Assembly: GCA_004762125.1 (NCBI GenBank)
Contig: SIHQ01000004.1
Location: forward strand, 62,001-126,000
Direction: 5' to 3'
Source of the DNA: Oceanospirillales bacterium
Lineage (GTDB): Bacteria; Pseudomonadota; Gammaproteobacteria; Pseudomonadales; Endozoicomonadaceae
DNA length: 64,000 nt
Shown: positions 12,189 to 20,603 of the stretch, in pieces
Layout of the letters: each line of letters opens with the position of its first letter
How positions within the stretch are numbered: position 1 is the first letter of the stretch
Program-made: the position numbers and the translations under genes
Notes under the pieces: generated by a model
Seen by the model: the letters and a program-made list of their open reading frames with translations, nothing else
Databases searched by the model: none
What the model was told of the DNA's origin: nothing

Positions 12189-13625
12189 TCATAAAGATTG
12201 TGCACTTGATCTTTCTGTAACTTGTTCCTCCTCCAGAATCTTCCTGACCCACCTCAACATTCCCTGCACGACACCGGTAATCAAAGTGCCTCCTACAAAT
12301 AATGCCTGCCCCTGCCTACCATCTAATCCCGCCTGTGCAAGTTCAGAACCTCTGACGATAACACCCTGATCAGCTTGATAGCTGGAGAAACTCAGAGGCC
12401 TCATCATACTGATATCATCTACAGTATCTCCAACAGCCATTACTCTAGTCACTAATAATCCCATAGCATCTGCGAACCTGGAAACAATGGCTCCTTTTGA
12501 AATAGGCAGAGCTACGACAAATTCATGGTCTCCAATAAAGCTGACTCTTGCCAATACTCCGTAATTTGCAAACAAACGTGCACGAATCAGCTTTCGATCA
12601 CCCTCAAGCAATGGACTTTCTGATTTCATAGTGACAATACTTTCGTCATCCGTTGACGAATCTACAGCAGAGACAATTCTGATACCTCTGGACTGCAAAT
12701 CCGCTTGCACTTCAGCCGAAAACTCCAGAAACGTTATGTAATTCTGATTAATTCTAAAACCAGTTGGTTCGACAGTAATTATCGAAGGCCCTGAGGGTAA
12801 AGGCATAATTTCGCACTGAAATCTTTCTGCATTTAAACGACGAACCTCGAGACTCCGTCCCATGGTGCAACCAGAAATGACATAGTCAGGTAATGGCAGC
12901 TCACAGGGTTCATAGAAATCAGCAGCTGATGCCAGAGAATTATGGGTTACGATAATAAGTTTTAATTTGCCTTGGGCTCGCCAACGATTTACGAAACTCC
13001 TGAAACGCTCTCTCTTTCTCTTTTCTAATTCAGAGTCTTCCAACCTTCCTGGAAATAAAGTGTCATCAAAATCACTTAATATGGTTAACTGAACGTCTGC
13101 TGGAAGCTGATTCATCAACACCTCTAACTCTTCAAACAACCCATCCAGAGCCACCTCCGAAATACTTGCTCCCTGATCAGGGTTTCGCTCTCCACCTCCA
13201 GCCGAGGAGGAAGGTTCACTCCCGGAAGGTGAACTGTCATACATCCATGATTCTTTCGACTCTTGTCTTTGAGTATCAGGAGGCGACTCCTTATTACCAT
13301 CAGTAGAAGCGCTTTGACTTTGCTTACGAGGTTGCTCAGGTGTAATAGGCCATTTAATAATCCACTGACCCAATTCACCAGACCCTCCACCCCAATCATT
13401 ACCACCACCTCCGCCCCCTCCAGCACCGCCACTTAACATCATGGCTTTTCCTCCTGAATTAAATCCGGGAAGAAAGTTCAACTGGGTCAGATTCCAACGA
13501 TTTAATTCAACGATAATAGAAGTTGTGGATAAGTTTTGAGCACAAACAGGGACAATAAACAGCAACAGAATAAACTGAAGAGCAAGCTGAACAAAACGAG
13601 GCAATGTTATTGAGGGAAAAAGCAT
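12189..13625 (-). CDS. exported HAD-superfamily phosphatase-like protein
   Basis: This 478-residue protein starts with a signal peptide (hydrophobic residues 11-27, likely cut after VCA near residue 29), preceded by a good GGAGG ribosome site. Residues 60-85 form a glycine run, and 95-150 are rich in Ser, Pro and Gln. From about 175 a HAD fold begins: motif I is SDFDDTLF with nucleophile D185 and D187, motif II the Thr in IIVTHN, motif III the Lys in PISKGA, and motif IV VGDTVDDISM. The cap placement resembles the Cof/sucrose-phosphatase type. The substrate is unknown. HAD enzymes of this subclass are usually cytoplasmic, so export plus a disordered linker is unusual and could mean a secreted host-directed enzyme. 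Confidence 0.75.
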   Translation of the reverse strand: MLFPSITLPRFVQLALQFILLLFIVPVCAQNLSTTSIIVELNRWNLTQLNFLPGFNSGGKAMMLSGGAGGGGGGGNDWGGGSGELGQWIIKWPITPEQPRKQSQSASTDGNKESPPDTQRQESKESWMYDSSPSGSEPSSSAGGGERNPDQGASISEVALDGLFEELEVLMNQLPADVQLTILSDFDDTLFPGRLEDSELEKRKRERFRSFVNRWRAQGKLKLIIVTHNSLASAADFYEPCELPLPDYVISGCTMGRSLEVRRLNAERFQCEIMPLPSGPSIITVEPTGFRINQNYITFLEFSAEVQADLQSRGIRIVSAVDSSTDDESIVTMKSESPLLEGDRKLIRARLFANYGVLARVSFIGDHEFVVALPISKGAIVSRFADAMGLLVTRVMAVGDTVDDISMMRPLSFSSYQADQGVIVRGSELAQAGLDGRQGQALFVGGTLITGVVQGMLRWVRKILEEEQVTERSSAQSL

Positions 13626-13692
13626 TTTCTCTACCTCCGCCAGGACAGGGGTAGAGAAGTATAGTGTCTATTTGTGAATCAGCTATCGTTTT

Positions 13693-14415
13693 TCAGGCAA
13701 CCTTCGCCATAGCCACTAGTTGCTTACGGACAGACATTGGATCAACCACTTCTTCACCGAATGGAATACGCACAACGCGACTACCAATCAACAGGTGCAT
13801 ACCTTCAGAATCCAAGCCAGCCATCTTCAACTCTACGCCTTCAGGAAGTTCTATATTGGCTGCCTTGCAGTATTTCACCAGAGCATCACCATGGTCTTCA
13901 TTCATATGCTTAACCATGCCCTGTTCAATGACACCATGGAACGGGTTCGCTTTTTGAACCAGTTCATTCTTAGCCCACCAGATTTTGCCAAAACCGGCAA
14001 TAAAACGAGCTCGAGCCAGTTTGATTCGATAAAAATCAAAACCATGAGCCTTGTGATAGCTTTTGGCCGCAGGAAAGAAACTGTAGTAACGGGTTTCAAG
14101 AGCTGGCAGATCCGCGTCCTCTGCGTCTACTCTTTCAGCATCACCAATCCAAGTCAGTCGTCCGCCCAGATGAACATCATCAATACAGCTTTCACTGACG
14201 ATTAGGGATACTTTGGGATTAGCTTCAATATTTTTAGTGTGCTGGGCAATACGACTGATCAGAATGACAGGATTACCTTCACCGTCCAAACAATAAGGCA
14301 TGACAGAACCAAACGGGTAGCCTGGAACATCATGAGAATGTGTGGAGAGAATTCCGTGATACTCATTTTGAAGTAAGCTACGAGCGTCGTTTGCTGCCTG
14401 AACCTTAGGTTCCAT
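13693..14415 (-). CDS. HugZ/HutZ-like haem-utilisation protein
   Basis: The 240-residue product combines an N-terminal split-barrel flavin/haem-binding domain of the pyridoxamine-phosphate-oxidase superfamily (residues 1-150, with HGILSTHSHDVPGYPFGS) and a C-terminal DUF2470 domain (about 160-240, with HMNEDHGDALVKYC). This layout is that of HugZ/HutZ, proteins that break down or handle haem to free iron. I chose the start at 14415, with AGGAGA four bases upstream, over an open frame extending to 14451. A Fur-box-like site (14503-14521) lies upstream, which fits iron control. Relatives without haem activity exist, so the exact reaction is not certain. Confidence 0.8.
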   Translation of the reverse strand: MEPKVQAANDARSLLQNEYHGILSTHSHDVPGYPFGSVMPYCLDGEGNPVILISRIAQHTKNIEANPKVSLIVSESCIDDVHLGGRLTWIGDAERVDAEDADLPALETRYYSFFPAAKSYHKAHGFDFYRIKLARARFIAGFGKIWWAKNELVQKANPFHGVIEQGMVKHMNEDHGDALVKYCKAANIELPEGVELKMAGLDSEGMHLLIGSRVVRIPFGEEVVDPMSVRKQLVAMAKVA

Positions 14416-14502
14416 AATTTCTCCTGCTAAATCCGGTTTGCCCTGCAGCACTTTCTATGGCTGGCAGGATGCTTGGCATAAATTGTTGGGAAGCGATCAT
14501 AT

Positions 14503-14521
14503 AATAATGAGATTGATTATC
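14503..14521 (-). promoter_or_regulatory. Fur box upstream of the HugZ-like gene
   Basis: The 19-mer aataatgagattgattatc matches the Fur consensus gataatgataatcattatc at 15 of 19 positions. It lies about 90 bases before the HugZ-like start and 100 before the divergent SDR gene, so it could control either. Confidence 0.6.
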
Positions 14522-14622
14522 AATAAAGATATCTATGTATATCTACGTACAGCAACATCTCATATAGCAGCAATGCATGATAGAATCCTTTCTGTTTAAA
14601 GGAACGATGAAAGAAGAATAAT

Positions 14623-15384
14623 ATGAATCTTAGCAATAGTAATATTCTGATTACTGGAGCCGCCCGAGGATTGGGCAAAGCCATGGCTCTTCACCTTGCA
14701 GAAAAAGGTGCGAATATTGGTTTGATTGATCTGGCCAGTGAAGCGCTGAATCTTGTCGTAGAAGAATGTAAGTCACTGGGTGTTAAAGCCATAGCCTTAC
14801 CTACCAATGTAGCCAGTGAGGAAGAAGTAGAAGCCTCTGTAAACAAGGCTAAAAATGAACTGGGATCCATCAATGGCCTGGTAAATAATGCGGGCATTCT
14901 AAAAGACGGCATGTTGGTAAAAGCAAAAGACGGCGTAGTCACTGGTAAGTTATCACTGTCTCAATGGCAGTCAGTCATCGACGTAAACCTGACCGGTGTT
15001 TTCCTCTGTGGTCGAGAAGTTGCAGCCAGTATGATCGAATCCGGCTCCAAAGGTGCCATCATTAACATTGCCAGTATTTCCCGGTCGGGTAATTTCGGGC
15101 AAACCAACTATTCCGCAGCTAAAGCGGGAGTAGTTGCCATGGCAACGACCTGGGCAAAAGAGCTGGCCCGCTATGGTATTCGCAGTGCAGCTATTGCACC
15201 CGGTATGATAGAAACAGAAATGACTCTAAGCATGAAGCCGGAAGCCCGTGCCATGATGAATCAGGGTATTCCTGCCGGACGAATGGGTGATCCAAAAGAA
15301 ATTGCCGAAACCGTAGCCTTTATCTTTGAAAATGACTATTTCAATGGTCGGGTTCTCGAGCTGGATGGCGGATTGCGTATCTGA
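14623..15384 (+). CDS. short-chain dehydrogenase/reductase, FabG-like
   Basis: This 253-residue classical SDR has the Rossmann motif TGAARGLG near residue 11, NNAG near residue 88, the catalytic Ser in INIASIS, and YSAAK near residue 164. The end LDGGLRI is typical of FabG-type 3-oxoacyl reductases. A short insertion after NNAG ([14 protein letters not shown]) is common in a subgroup of these proteins of unknown substrate. Preference for NADP or NAD is not clear. It stands alone, divergent from the HugZ-like gene across a 207-base region that contains the Fur box. It is not next to other fatty-acid genes, so I do not call it fabG. Confidence 0.85.
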   Translation: MNLSNSNILITGAARGLGKAMALHLAEKGANIGLIDLASEALNLVVEECKSLGVKAIALPTNVASEEEVEASVNKAKNELGSINGLVNNAGILKDGMLVKAKDGVVTGKLSLSQWQSVIDVNLTGVFLCGREVAASMIESGSKGAIINIASISRSGNFGQTNYSAAKAGVVAMATTWAKELARYGIRSAAIAPGMIETEMTLSMKPEARAMMNQGIPAGRMGDPKEIAETVAFIFENDYFNGRVLELDGGLRI

Positions 15385-15469
15385 CCGTTTTTGAATGGCA
15401 GCTGAGATTGATACCAGCTGCCTCTCTATTTTCTCTTCTGATAAAAAGCATTTTCCCAGCGCTTAATAT

Positions 15470-15820
15470 ATGCTACCCAGTCTCATAAATCAGCGGAGAT
15501 ATGTCTTGCACGCGCCTTTTAGTCCTTCAGATATCTGGTTTATCCTCGACAAAATACCCAGTGGTACAGTGGCAACCTATGGCCAGTTGGCCAGAATGGT
15601 GGGTGCTCCAAGCCACGCCCGATTGGTAGGAAACATTCTGAAACAGTTACCTGCTGGCTCCGGTTTACCTTGGCATCGTATTGTGAATAGCAAAGGTAAA
15701 ATTTCTTTTCCGGAAAGCGGTCGCAAATACCTTGAACAGCAAAAATTGCTGGAAGAGGAAGGCATCACTCTACTCAATGGTAAAGTCAGCCTGAAAGAGT
15801 ACCAATGGCAGGGCGACTGA
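15470..15820 (+). CDS. alkyltransferase-like (ATL) DNA repair protein
   Basis: ATL proteins bind O6-alkylguanine in DNA and flag it for nucleotide excision repair. They resemble O6-methylguanine methyltransferases but lack the acceptor cysteine. Here the usual PCHR is PWHR (GLPWHRIVNSKGK), the hallmark of ATLs, and the DNA-binding helix region TVATYGQLARMVG is present. The protein has 116 residues from ATG 15470. A TTG at 15506 has a better ribosome site (GGAG just upstream) and would give 104 residues beginning at the conserved part, so the true start may be there. Confidence 0.85.
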   Translation: MLPSLINQRRYVLHAPFSPSDIWFILDKIPSGTVATYGQLARMVGAPSHARLVGNILKQLPAGSGLPWHRIVNSKGKISFPESGRKYLEQQKLLEEEGITLLNGKVSLKEYQWQGD

Positions 15821-15864
15821 TATTAAAAACCATATAGAGTGTTATATGAAGAACGGAGAGCACC

Positions 15865-16065
15865 ATGGATGATTTTGAACAGCTACCAGACGATGTCACC
15901 TTAGCGGTAGAGATTATTCGTCAGATAGAAAATCTGGGGTATGACCCGGATACTGTGCTCAAGGCCATGAGCCATATCTGCCTTGATACTCTGGCCAAAC
16001 TGTCGGAAGAAGAAAGCCACAACTGGCAGAAAAAACTCTGCCAGTTGATAACAACCGATCGTTAA
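15865..16065 (+). CDS. small acidic orphan protein
   Basis: A 66-residue hydrophilic, acidic protein (starts MDDFEQLPDDVTLAVEIIRQ) predicted to be helical, with no membrane segment. GGAG lies seven bases before the ATG, which supports real translation. It follows the ATL gene by 44 bases in the same direction, so the two are probably co-transcribed. Function not recognised. Confidence 0.65.
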   Translation: MDDFEQLPDDVTLAVEIIRQIENLGYDPDTVLKAMSHICLDTLAKLSEEESHNWQKKLCQLITTDR

Positions 16066-16078
16066 GAAATCTTGGCAA

Positions 16079-17635
16079 TTAAAGCTCTTCCCTCTTTTCC
16101 ATCAACCTCTGCACATAGCTGATCAATAGCAATACTGGCAAGCCAAGGAAAGCTGACCCGATGAAGAACATTGGGTAGTTAATAGCATCAACGACAGTGC
16201 CGGAATAACCCGCAAGCAATTTCGGAAATAACGTCATTAAAGAACTGAAAATGGCGTACTGCATAGCGGTAAAGGCGCGATTTGTCAGACTTGATAAAAA
16301 GGCTACAAACGCCGCTGAGGCAATACCTGCACTCAGGTTATCTGCTGCAATCACCACGGCCAGCATCCAGCTTTCCGGTGACATACCTGCCAGCATCGCG
16401 AACAGCAAATTACTGATAGCGGCCAGCAAACCACCCAGCCAGAGAATACGCATCACACCGTAGCGGACAGCCAGTAAACCTCCCAGAAAACCACCGGCAA
16501 TGGTCATAATAAGACCAAAGGTTTTTGTAATCGCTGCTATCTGGTCTTTGCTGTACCCCATATCTTTATAAAAGACATTGGCAACAGCTCCCATTACGAT
16601 ATCGGCAATGCGATAGGTTCCAACCAACAGCAAAATATAGAGCGCCAATTTGCCGTAACGATTAAAGAAATCACTAAAGGGTGCAACATAGGTATCTCGT
16701 ACCATCGCTCTTGGTGCTACCTGAAAACGTAACATCAACCAGGCTGCAACGACACCAAAGCCAATACTGATAAACAACCTGATGGTTTCTGAGAAAAAAC
16801 CAGCCAGATGTTTTGCCATTCCCAGATCAATCAGCCCAGAGTTAAGTTCATTCGTCAGTGTCGGCGACAGAATAAAACCTGCAACAAATGCGCTAGCAGC
16901 AACAACAAAAAGACCCAGAAAACGAAGGTAATCACTGGTTCCATAATTCTGGGAAGAAAGAGATTTATCGGCTTCAGGTTCAGAAATAATCAGGGTGGTT
17001 GCTACACCAATAAGCATGAATGCAGCCATGCATTGATAAACCGATGCCCAGGCCGAGTAGTGATAGACGATTTCATCGCCACCACTGAACCAGCTGGCCA
17101 ATGCCAGGCTTCCTGCCCCCGCAACCAGCATGCCAATACGATAACCGGCGATATAGGACGAAGACATCATTGCCTGCAGGTCTCGTTCTGCGGCTTCAAT
17201 CCGCCAGGCATCGATGACGATATCCTGAGTCGCAGAGGAGAAGCCAAGCATTACGGCACCAATCGCCACCCAGGTTAAACCATTACGAGGGTCATTACTG
17301 GCCATGAACAGCAAGGCGGCCATCACAGCGAACTGCGCCAGTAGTAGCCACGCCCTTCTTCGCCCAAGTGCTGTGGTCAACCAGGGCAATGGTAACCGGT
17401 CAACCAGGGGTGCCCAAACGAACTTGAAAGAATAACCCAGTGCGGCCCAACTGAAAAAAGTCACCATACTTCTCTCTACACCGGCTTCTCTGAGCCAAAT
17501 AGACAGGCTGCTAAAAATCAGAAGAATAGGTAAACCTGCAGAAAAACCCAGAAACAGGGCACTGATTACTCTCGGGTGTTTAAAACTCTGCCAGGCTTCT
17601 CCCCAACTTCGGGTTTTATTAGCATCTAAATGCAT
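16079..17635 (-). CDS. ampG: AmpG-like muropeptide permease (MFS)
   Basis: AmpG proteins import anhydro-muropeptides from the periplasm for cell-wall recycling and can influence beta-lactamase induction. The 518-residue product has the hydrophobic pattern of a 12-14 helix major facilitator protein. The N-terminal SALFLGFSAGLPILLIFSSL, read in part, the WAPLVDRLPLPWLTTALGRRRAW loop, and SSATQDIVIDAWRIE are AmpG landmarks. The insert between the two halves (about residues 215-290) is longer than in E. coli. It is convergent with the 15865-16065 gene, and divergent from the trypsin-like gene at 17713. No other cell-wall recycling gene is adjacent. Confidence 0.85.
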   Translation of the reverse strand: MHLDANKTRSWGEAWQSFKHPRVISALFLGFSAGLPILLIFSSLSIWLREAGVERSMVTFFSWAALGYSFKFVWAPLVDRLPLPWLTTALGRRRAWLLLAQFAVMAALLFMASNDPRNGLTWVAIGAVMLGFSSATQDIVIDAWRIEAAERDLQAMMSSSYIAGYRIGMLVAGAGSLALASWFSGGDEIVYHYSAWASVYQCMAAFMLIGVATTLIISEPEADKSLSSQNYGTSDYLRFLGLFVVAASAFVAGFILSPTLTNELNSGLIDLGMAKHLAGFFSETIRLFISIGFGVVAAWLMLRFQVAPRAMVRDTYVAPFSDFFNRYGKLALYILLLVGTYRIADIVMGAVANVFYKDMGYSKDQIAAITKTFGLIMTIAGGFLGGLLAVRYGVMRILWLGGLLAAISNLLFAMLAGMSPESWMLAVVIAADNLSAGIASAAFVAFLSSLTNRAFTAMQYAIFSSLMTLFPKLLAGYSGTVVDAINYPMFFIGSAFLGLPVLLLISYVQRLMEKREEL

Positions 17636-17712
17636 TTATCTGCTCCGATGAAAAAAACTCCGCAGAGTCGAAAAAAAGTAACTACTTTTATTGTTCTCTA
17701 TTAAAACAACGA

Positions 17713-18477
17713 ATGATAGTACTTAAAGCAATGGTCAGTATCGTATCAAGAGTAACGCTCTATGCAATTCTAATTGCAGGACTGACCTGTAAAGCAGATA
17801 ACGAAGCCATACAATCTCATGATTTAAATCAGTGGTTATTTTTTATCAACACGCCCAGTACTCTGCTATCAAGGAGCTGCAGCGGTGTAGCTATCTCGTC
17901 CTATCATGTATTAACTACCGATTACTGTGTCTTTGAAGACCCGACTCTAAACACCATAGGTAACAGGGCTAATACATGGGATATCTCTGTTGAATCCGTC
18001 ACATTCATTTCTTCAAACAAACTTTCCACCCATTCTCATCGACTGGCTTTGCTTAAAACAGTCAGCCCTGTATTGTCTCATCAATGGCCTGTTATCAGTT
18101 CTCTCTTTGAAGAAAGTGCTTCGTCAGGCAATCGATGGACATCTGGTTATGTAGAAAAAACCCACCAAAGCCCTCCGTTAAAACCTTTTTATGAAATGGC
18201 TCTCAGATACTACACAGCGATCAGGAGAGAAGCCTGTCAGACTACCTATATGGATACAGACATATCTCTTCTTTGTGGTGTACCAGAGAACATAGGCATT
18301 AATAACCGATTGATTCATGGTGCACCTCTTTTCAACAGCAATGGGGAGTTAGTTGCAATAGGATACAAAAAGCAACTGCTTATTGATCACACAATACCGA
18401 TAACAACTGAATTTAATCAGTTTATTCCTATCGCTCACTTTTATGACAGCTTGAGAGATCCACAGTTTGAGGAATAA
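17713..18477 (+). CDS. secreted trypsin-fold protein without catalytic triad
   Basis: The 254-residue protein has an N-terminal signal peptide (cut near residue 28) and the outline of a chymotrypsin/trypsin-family (S1) domain. SCSGVAISSYHVLTTDYCV corresponds to the usual CGG..IS...VLTAAHC stretch, HRLALLKT to the DIALLKL stretch, and IHGAPLFNSNGELVAIGY to GDSGGPL..NGELVGI. In these alignments the catalytic His is Tyr71, the Asp is Arg110, and the Ser is His202. The cysteine pair 56-72 is kept. It is therefore likely an inactive protease homologue that binds rather than cuts. The sequence is AT-rich compared with neighbours. The alignment was made by eye, so a distant relation is the main uncertainty. 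Confidence 0.65.
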   Translation: MIVLKAMVSIVSRVTLYAILIAGLTCKADNEAIQSHDLNQWLFFINTPSTLLSRSCSGVAISSYHVLTTDYCVFEDPTLNTIGNRANTWDISVESVTFISSNKLSTHSHRLALLKTVSPVLSHQWPVISSLFEESASSGNRWTSGYVEKTHQSPPLKPFYEMALRYYTAIRREACQTTYMDTDISLLCGVPENIGINNRLIHGAPLFNSNGELVAIGYKKQLLIDHTIPITTEFNQFIPIAHFYDSLRDPQFEE

Positions 18478-18541
18478 TGTTAAGAATCTATCGAGCAGAA
18501 ATTCAAACGATCTTCTGCTCTACAAGCCTTTAAATTGAAAT

Positions 18542-19027
18542 TCAATCGCGGAAATTACTGTATTGCAGGGGCATATCGGTATCAGATTCTCGCAACAGAG
18601 CAATGGCTGTTTGCAGATCATCACGTTTCTTGCCTGTTACTCGTACTTGTTCACCCTGGATAGCGGCCTGAACCTTAAGCTTGCCGTCCTTGATCAATTT
18701 CACGATCTTTCTTGCATGATCTTTTTCCAGCCCCTGACGCACCATTACATCCTGCTTGACCTGTTTGCCTAAGCCGTAATGATCTTTTACTTCCAGACAC
18801 TTAATATCAATACCACGTTTGACCATTTTGGTTTTCAATATTTCTATCATTTGGGTCAGCTGAAATTCAGAATCAGCCGCCATGACAATCTGTTTTTCAC
18901 CGCTTTTCTCAAAGCTAGCGTCGACACCACGAAAATCATAACGAGTGGTCAATTCACGATTAGCCTGATCGACCGCATTGGTCAATTCATGCATATCTAC
19001 TTCGGAGACAATGTCAAAAGAAGGCAT
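18542..19027 (-). CDS. yajQ: YajQ family nucleotide-binding protein
   Basis: YajQ proteins bind nucleotides; the Xanthomonas member binds cyclic di-GMP and affects virulence gene expression. From the ATG at 19027 the protein has 161 residues, starts [20 protein letters not shown], and ends LQYSNFRD, both family signatures. [20 protein letters not shown] and [11 protein letters not shown] are conserved. An extension to 19036 would add three residues and place GGGA too near the start, so 19027 is preferred. Confidence 0.95.
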   Translation of the reverse strand: MPSFDIVSEVDMHELTNAVDQANRELTTRYDFRGVDASFEKSGEKQIVMAADSEFQLTQMIEILKTKMVKRGIDIKCLEVKDHYGLGKQVKQDVMVRQGLEKDHARKIVKLIKDGKLKVQAAIQGEQVRVTGKKRDDLQTAIALLRESDTDMPLQYSNFRD

Positions 19028-19059
19028 AAAAAGCATTCCCGATTAGTTAGAAACAATTT

Positions 19060-19107
19060 AGTTAAAAAACAATTTTGTTAAAAAAACAATTTTGTTAAAA
19101 AAACAAT
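19060..19107. repeat. short A/T-rich tandem repeat
   Basis: Close to three copies of aaacaattttgttaaaa (17 bp; the first is slightly altered) run head to tail just upstream of yajQ. Each copy contains aacaattttgtt, a small palindrome. It lies where the yajQ promoter would be expected. Confidence 0.6.
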
Positions 19108-19178
19108 GTTCCTATTGTATCCGAGAATGCTACGACTGTTGAGGTTTCAACAGCACCTTGAGAAGAGGCAAGGAAAAC

Positions 19179-19388
19179 TCATGAACCTTCGATTCTAAAG
19201 CCTATGCGAACTGTCAGCTGAAAGTGGGCAATTTTACCGTCTTCAATATGGCCCCTGTGCTCCACGACTTCATACCAACCCACATTCTTCAGTGTGGCAC
19301 TGGCCGTTGCGACTGCACTACGAATAGCGTCGTCGCTGCTGACCGTTGAACTACCCACAACTTCAATGATTTTATACACATGGCTCAT
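19179..19388 (-). CDS. dodecin family flavin-binding protein
   Basis: Dodecins are small proteins that form hollow dodecamers and store or buffer flavins. The 69-residue sequence MSHVYKIIEVVGSSTVSSDD.. with NVGWYEVVEHRGHIEDG and FQLTVRIGF has the beta-alpha-beta-beta pattern and the conserved Trp38 that stacks on flavin. It is monocistronic, between yajQ and the divergent ketopantoate reductase gene. Confidence 0.95.
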   Translation of the reverse strand: MSHVYKIIEVVGSSTVSSDDAIRSAVATASATLKNVGWYEVVEHRGHIEDGKIAHFQLTVRIGFRIEGS

Positions 19389-19519
19389 ATCGATTCTCCT
19401 GACTGTTTTTTGAGTGACTGCTTTCTAAAAGCAATAACCTAAAATCAGTATAGCCAGTACTTTTGCCGCAGCCCCTGAAACAGTTAAACTGCCCTCTGTG
19501 CAAACGGATCAATAGACTT

Positions 19520-20425
19520 ATGGCGTCACCTCAGGACTGGCATATTCTCGGAGCAGGCAGTATTGGTTGTCTATGGGCCAGTAAACTGCTAAAGAAGAGA
19601 CAGCAGCCCATTATTATTGTTCGCCCACCAAAAGATCAAAGTAGTGCTGAACTCAAGCTCGTTGATCTGGATGGCGCAGTGCATTGCTGGCCTGTCGGAA
19701 CAGTAACGGCACAGACATTAAACCAACCCATTGAAAGACTGCTACTTTGCACCAAAGCTCAGGATGCCTTTGGCGCTATCCATTCAATTGCCAACAAACT
19801 AGCAGACAACTGCCAGATAGTTCTGATGCAAAATGGTATGGGGAGCCAGCAACAGATTGCGCAGGCTTTTGATCAGCATACTGTCTATGCCGCCAGTACC
19901 ACTGAAGGTGCTTGGCTCAAAGCACCTTTTTATGTATGTCATGCCGGTACCGGAAGCACATGGATTGGACCAATCACCAACAAAGCAAAGCAACAAGACA
20001 GTAATTTTCCCTGTTTGTCCGACACTGTTTTCCACGTCAAAAACATCGAAGGGAAACTCTGGGATAAGCTTGCCATAAACTGTGCGATCAATGGCTTGAC
20101 CGCTTTATACGATTGTCGCAATGGCGAACTTCTAACATCTGAAAAGTACCGTAAACAACTGTATCGATTGATCGAGGAAATCATTGCTGTCAGAAAGGCT
20201 CTGGCTATACCTGCACCGGATAACCTGCAACAGATTATAGAGAACGTGTGCAAATCTACCGGAGCCAATCACTCCTCTACTTGTATGGATGCTCGTCAAA
20301 ACCGTAAGACAGAACTGGCTTTTATTAATGGTTACTTGATAAGACAAGCTCAGCAGTCAGGGATACAAACACCGGTGAACAACGCATTGATGAATGACCT
20401 TAGTGAAGCCGGAATACTCTTTTAA
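19520..20425 (+). CDS. panE: 2-dehydropantoate 2-reductase (ketopantoate reductase)
   Basis: This NADPH-dependent enzyme reduces 2-dehydropantoate to pantoate in pantothenate and CoA synthesis. From ATG 19520 it has 301 residues, starting MASPQDWHILGAGSIGCLWA with the Rossmann GAGSIG. The frame is open 19 codons upstream, but those are not conserved. LLCTKAQD, LMQNGMG, the catalytic-lysine region LWDKLAINCAINGLTAL, and the late ENVCKSTGANHSSTCMDARQ, which parallels the usual SSM..D...GR.TE stretch, are all present. A second family member lies at 50785-51768; this copy is nearer to classical PanE in length and motifs. Confidence 0.85.
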   Translation: MASPQDWHILGAGSIGCLWASKLLKKRQQPIIIVRPPKDQSSAELKLVDLDGAVHCWPVGTVTAQTLNQPIERLLLCTKAQDAFGAIHSIANKLADNCQIVLMQNGMGSQQQIAQAFDQHTVYAASTTEGAWLKAPFYVCHAGTGSTWIGPITNKAKQQDSNFPCLSDTVFHVKNIEGKLWDKLAINCAINGLTALYDCRNGELLTSEKYRKQLYRLIEEIIAVRKALAIPAPDNLQQIIENVCKSTGANHSSTCMDARQNRKTELAFINGYLIRQAQQSGIQTPVNNALMNDLSEAGILF

Positions 20426-20603
20426 TCACCCAGACATAAAAAACCACACACGCTAGGCTTATCATTAAGTACGATTGTACTTAATTTGTAAATGCAGTAG
20501 TTTCGCAAAAAGCATAGCTCAAAAAAATTCAAAAACAGCCGTGAGCGAAGATTCATCTCTTCTTCATTTCTGTGATGAAAAATGAGTCAAGGAAGAGCAC
20601 TGC

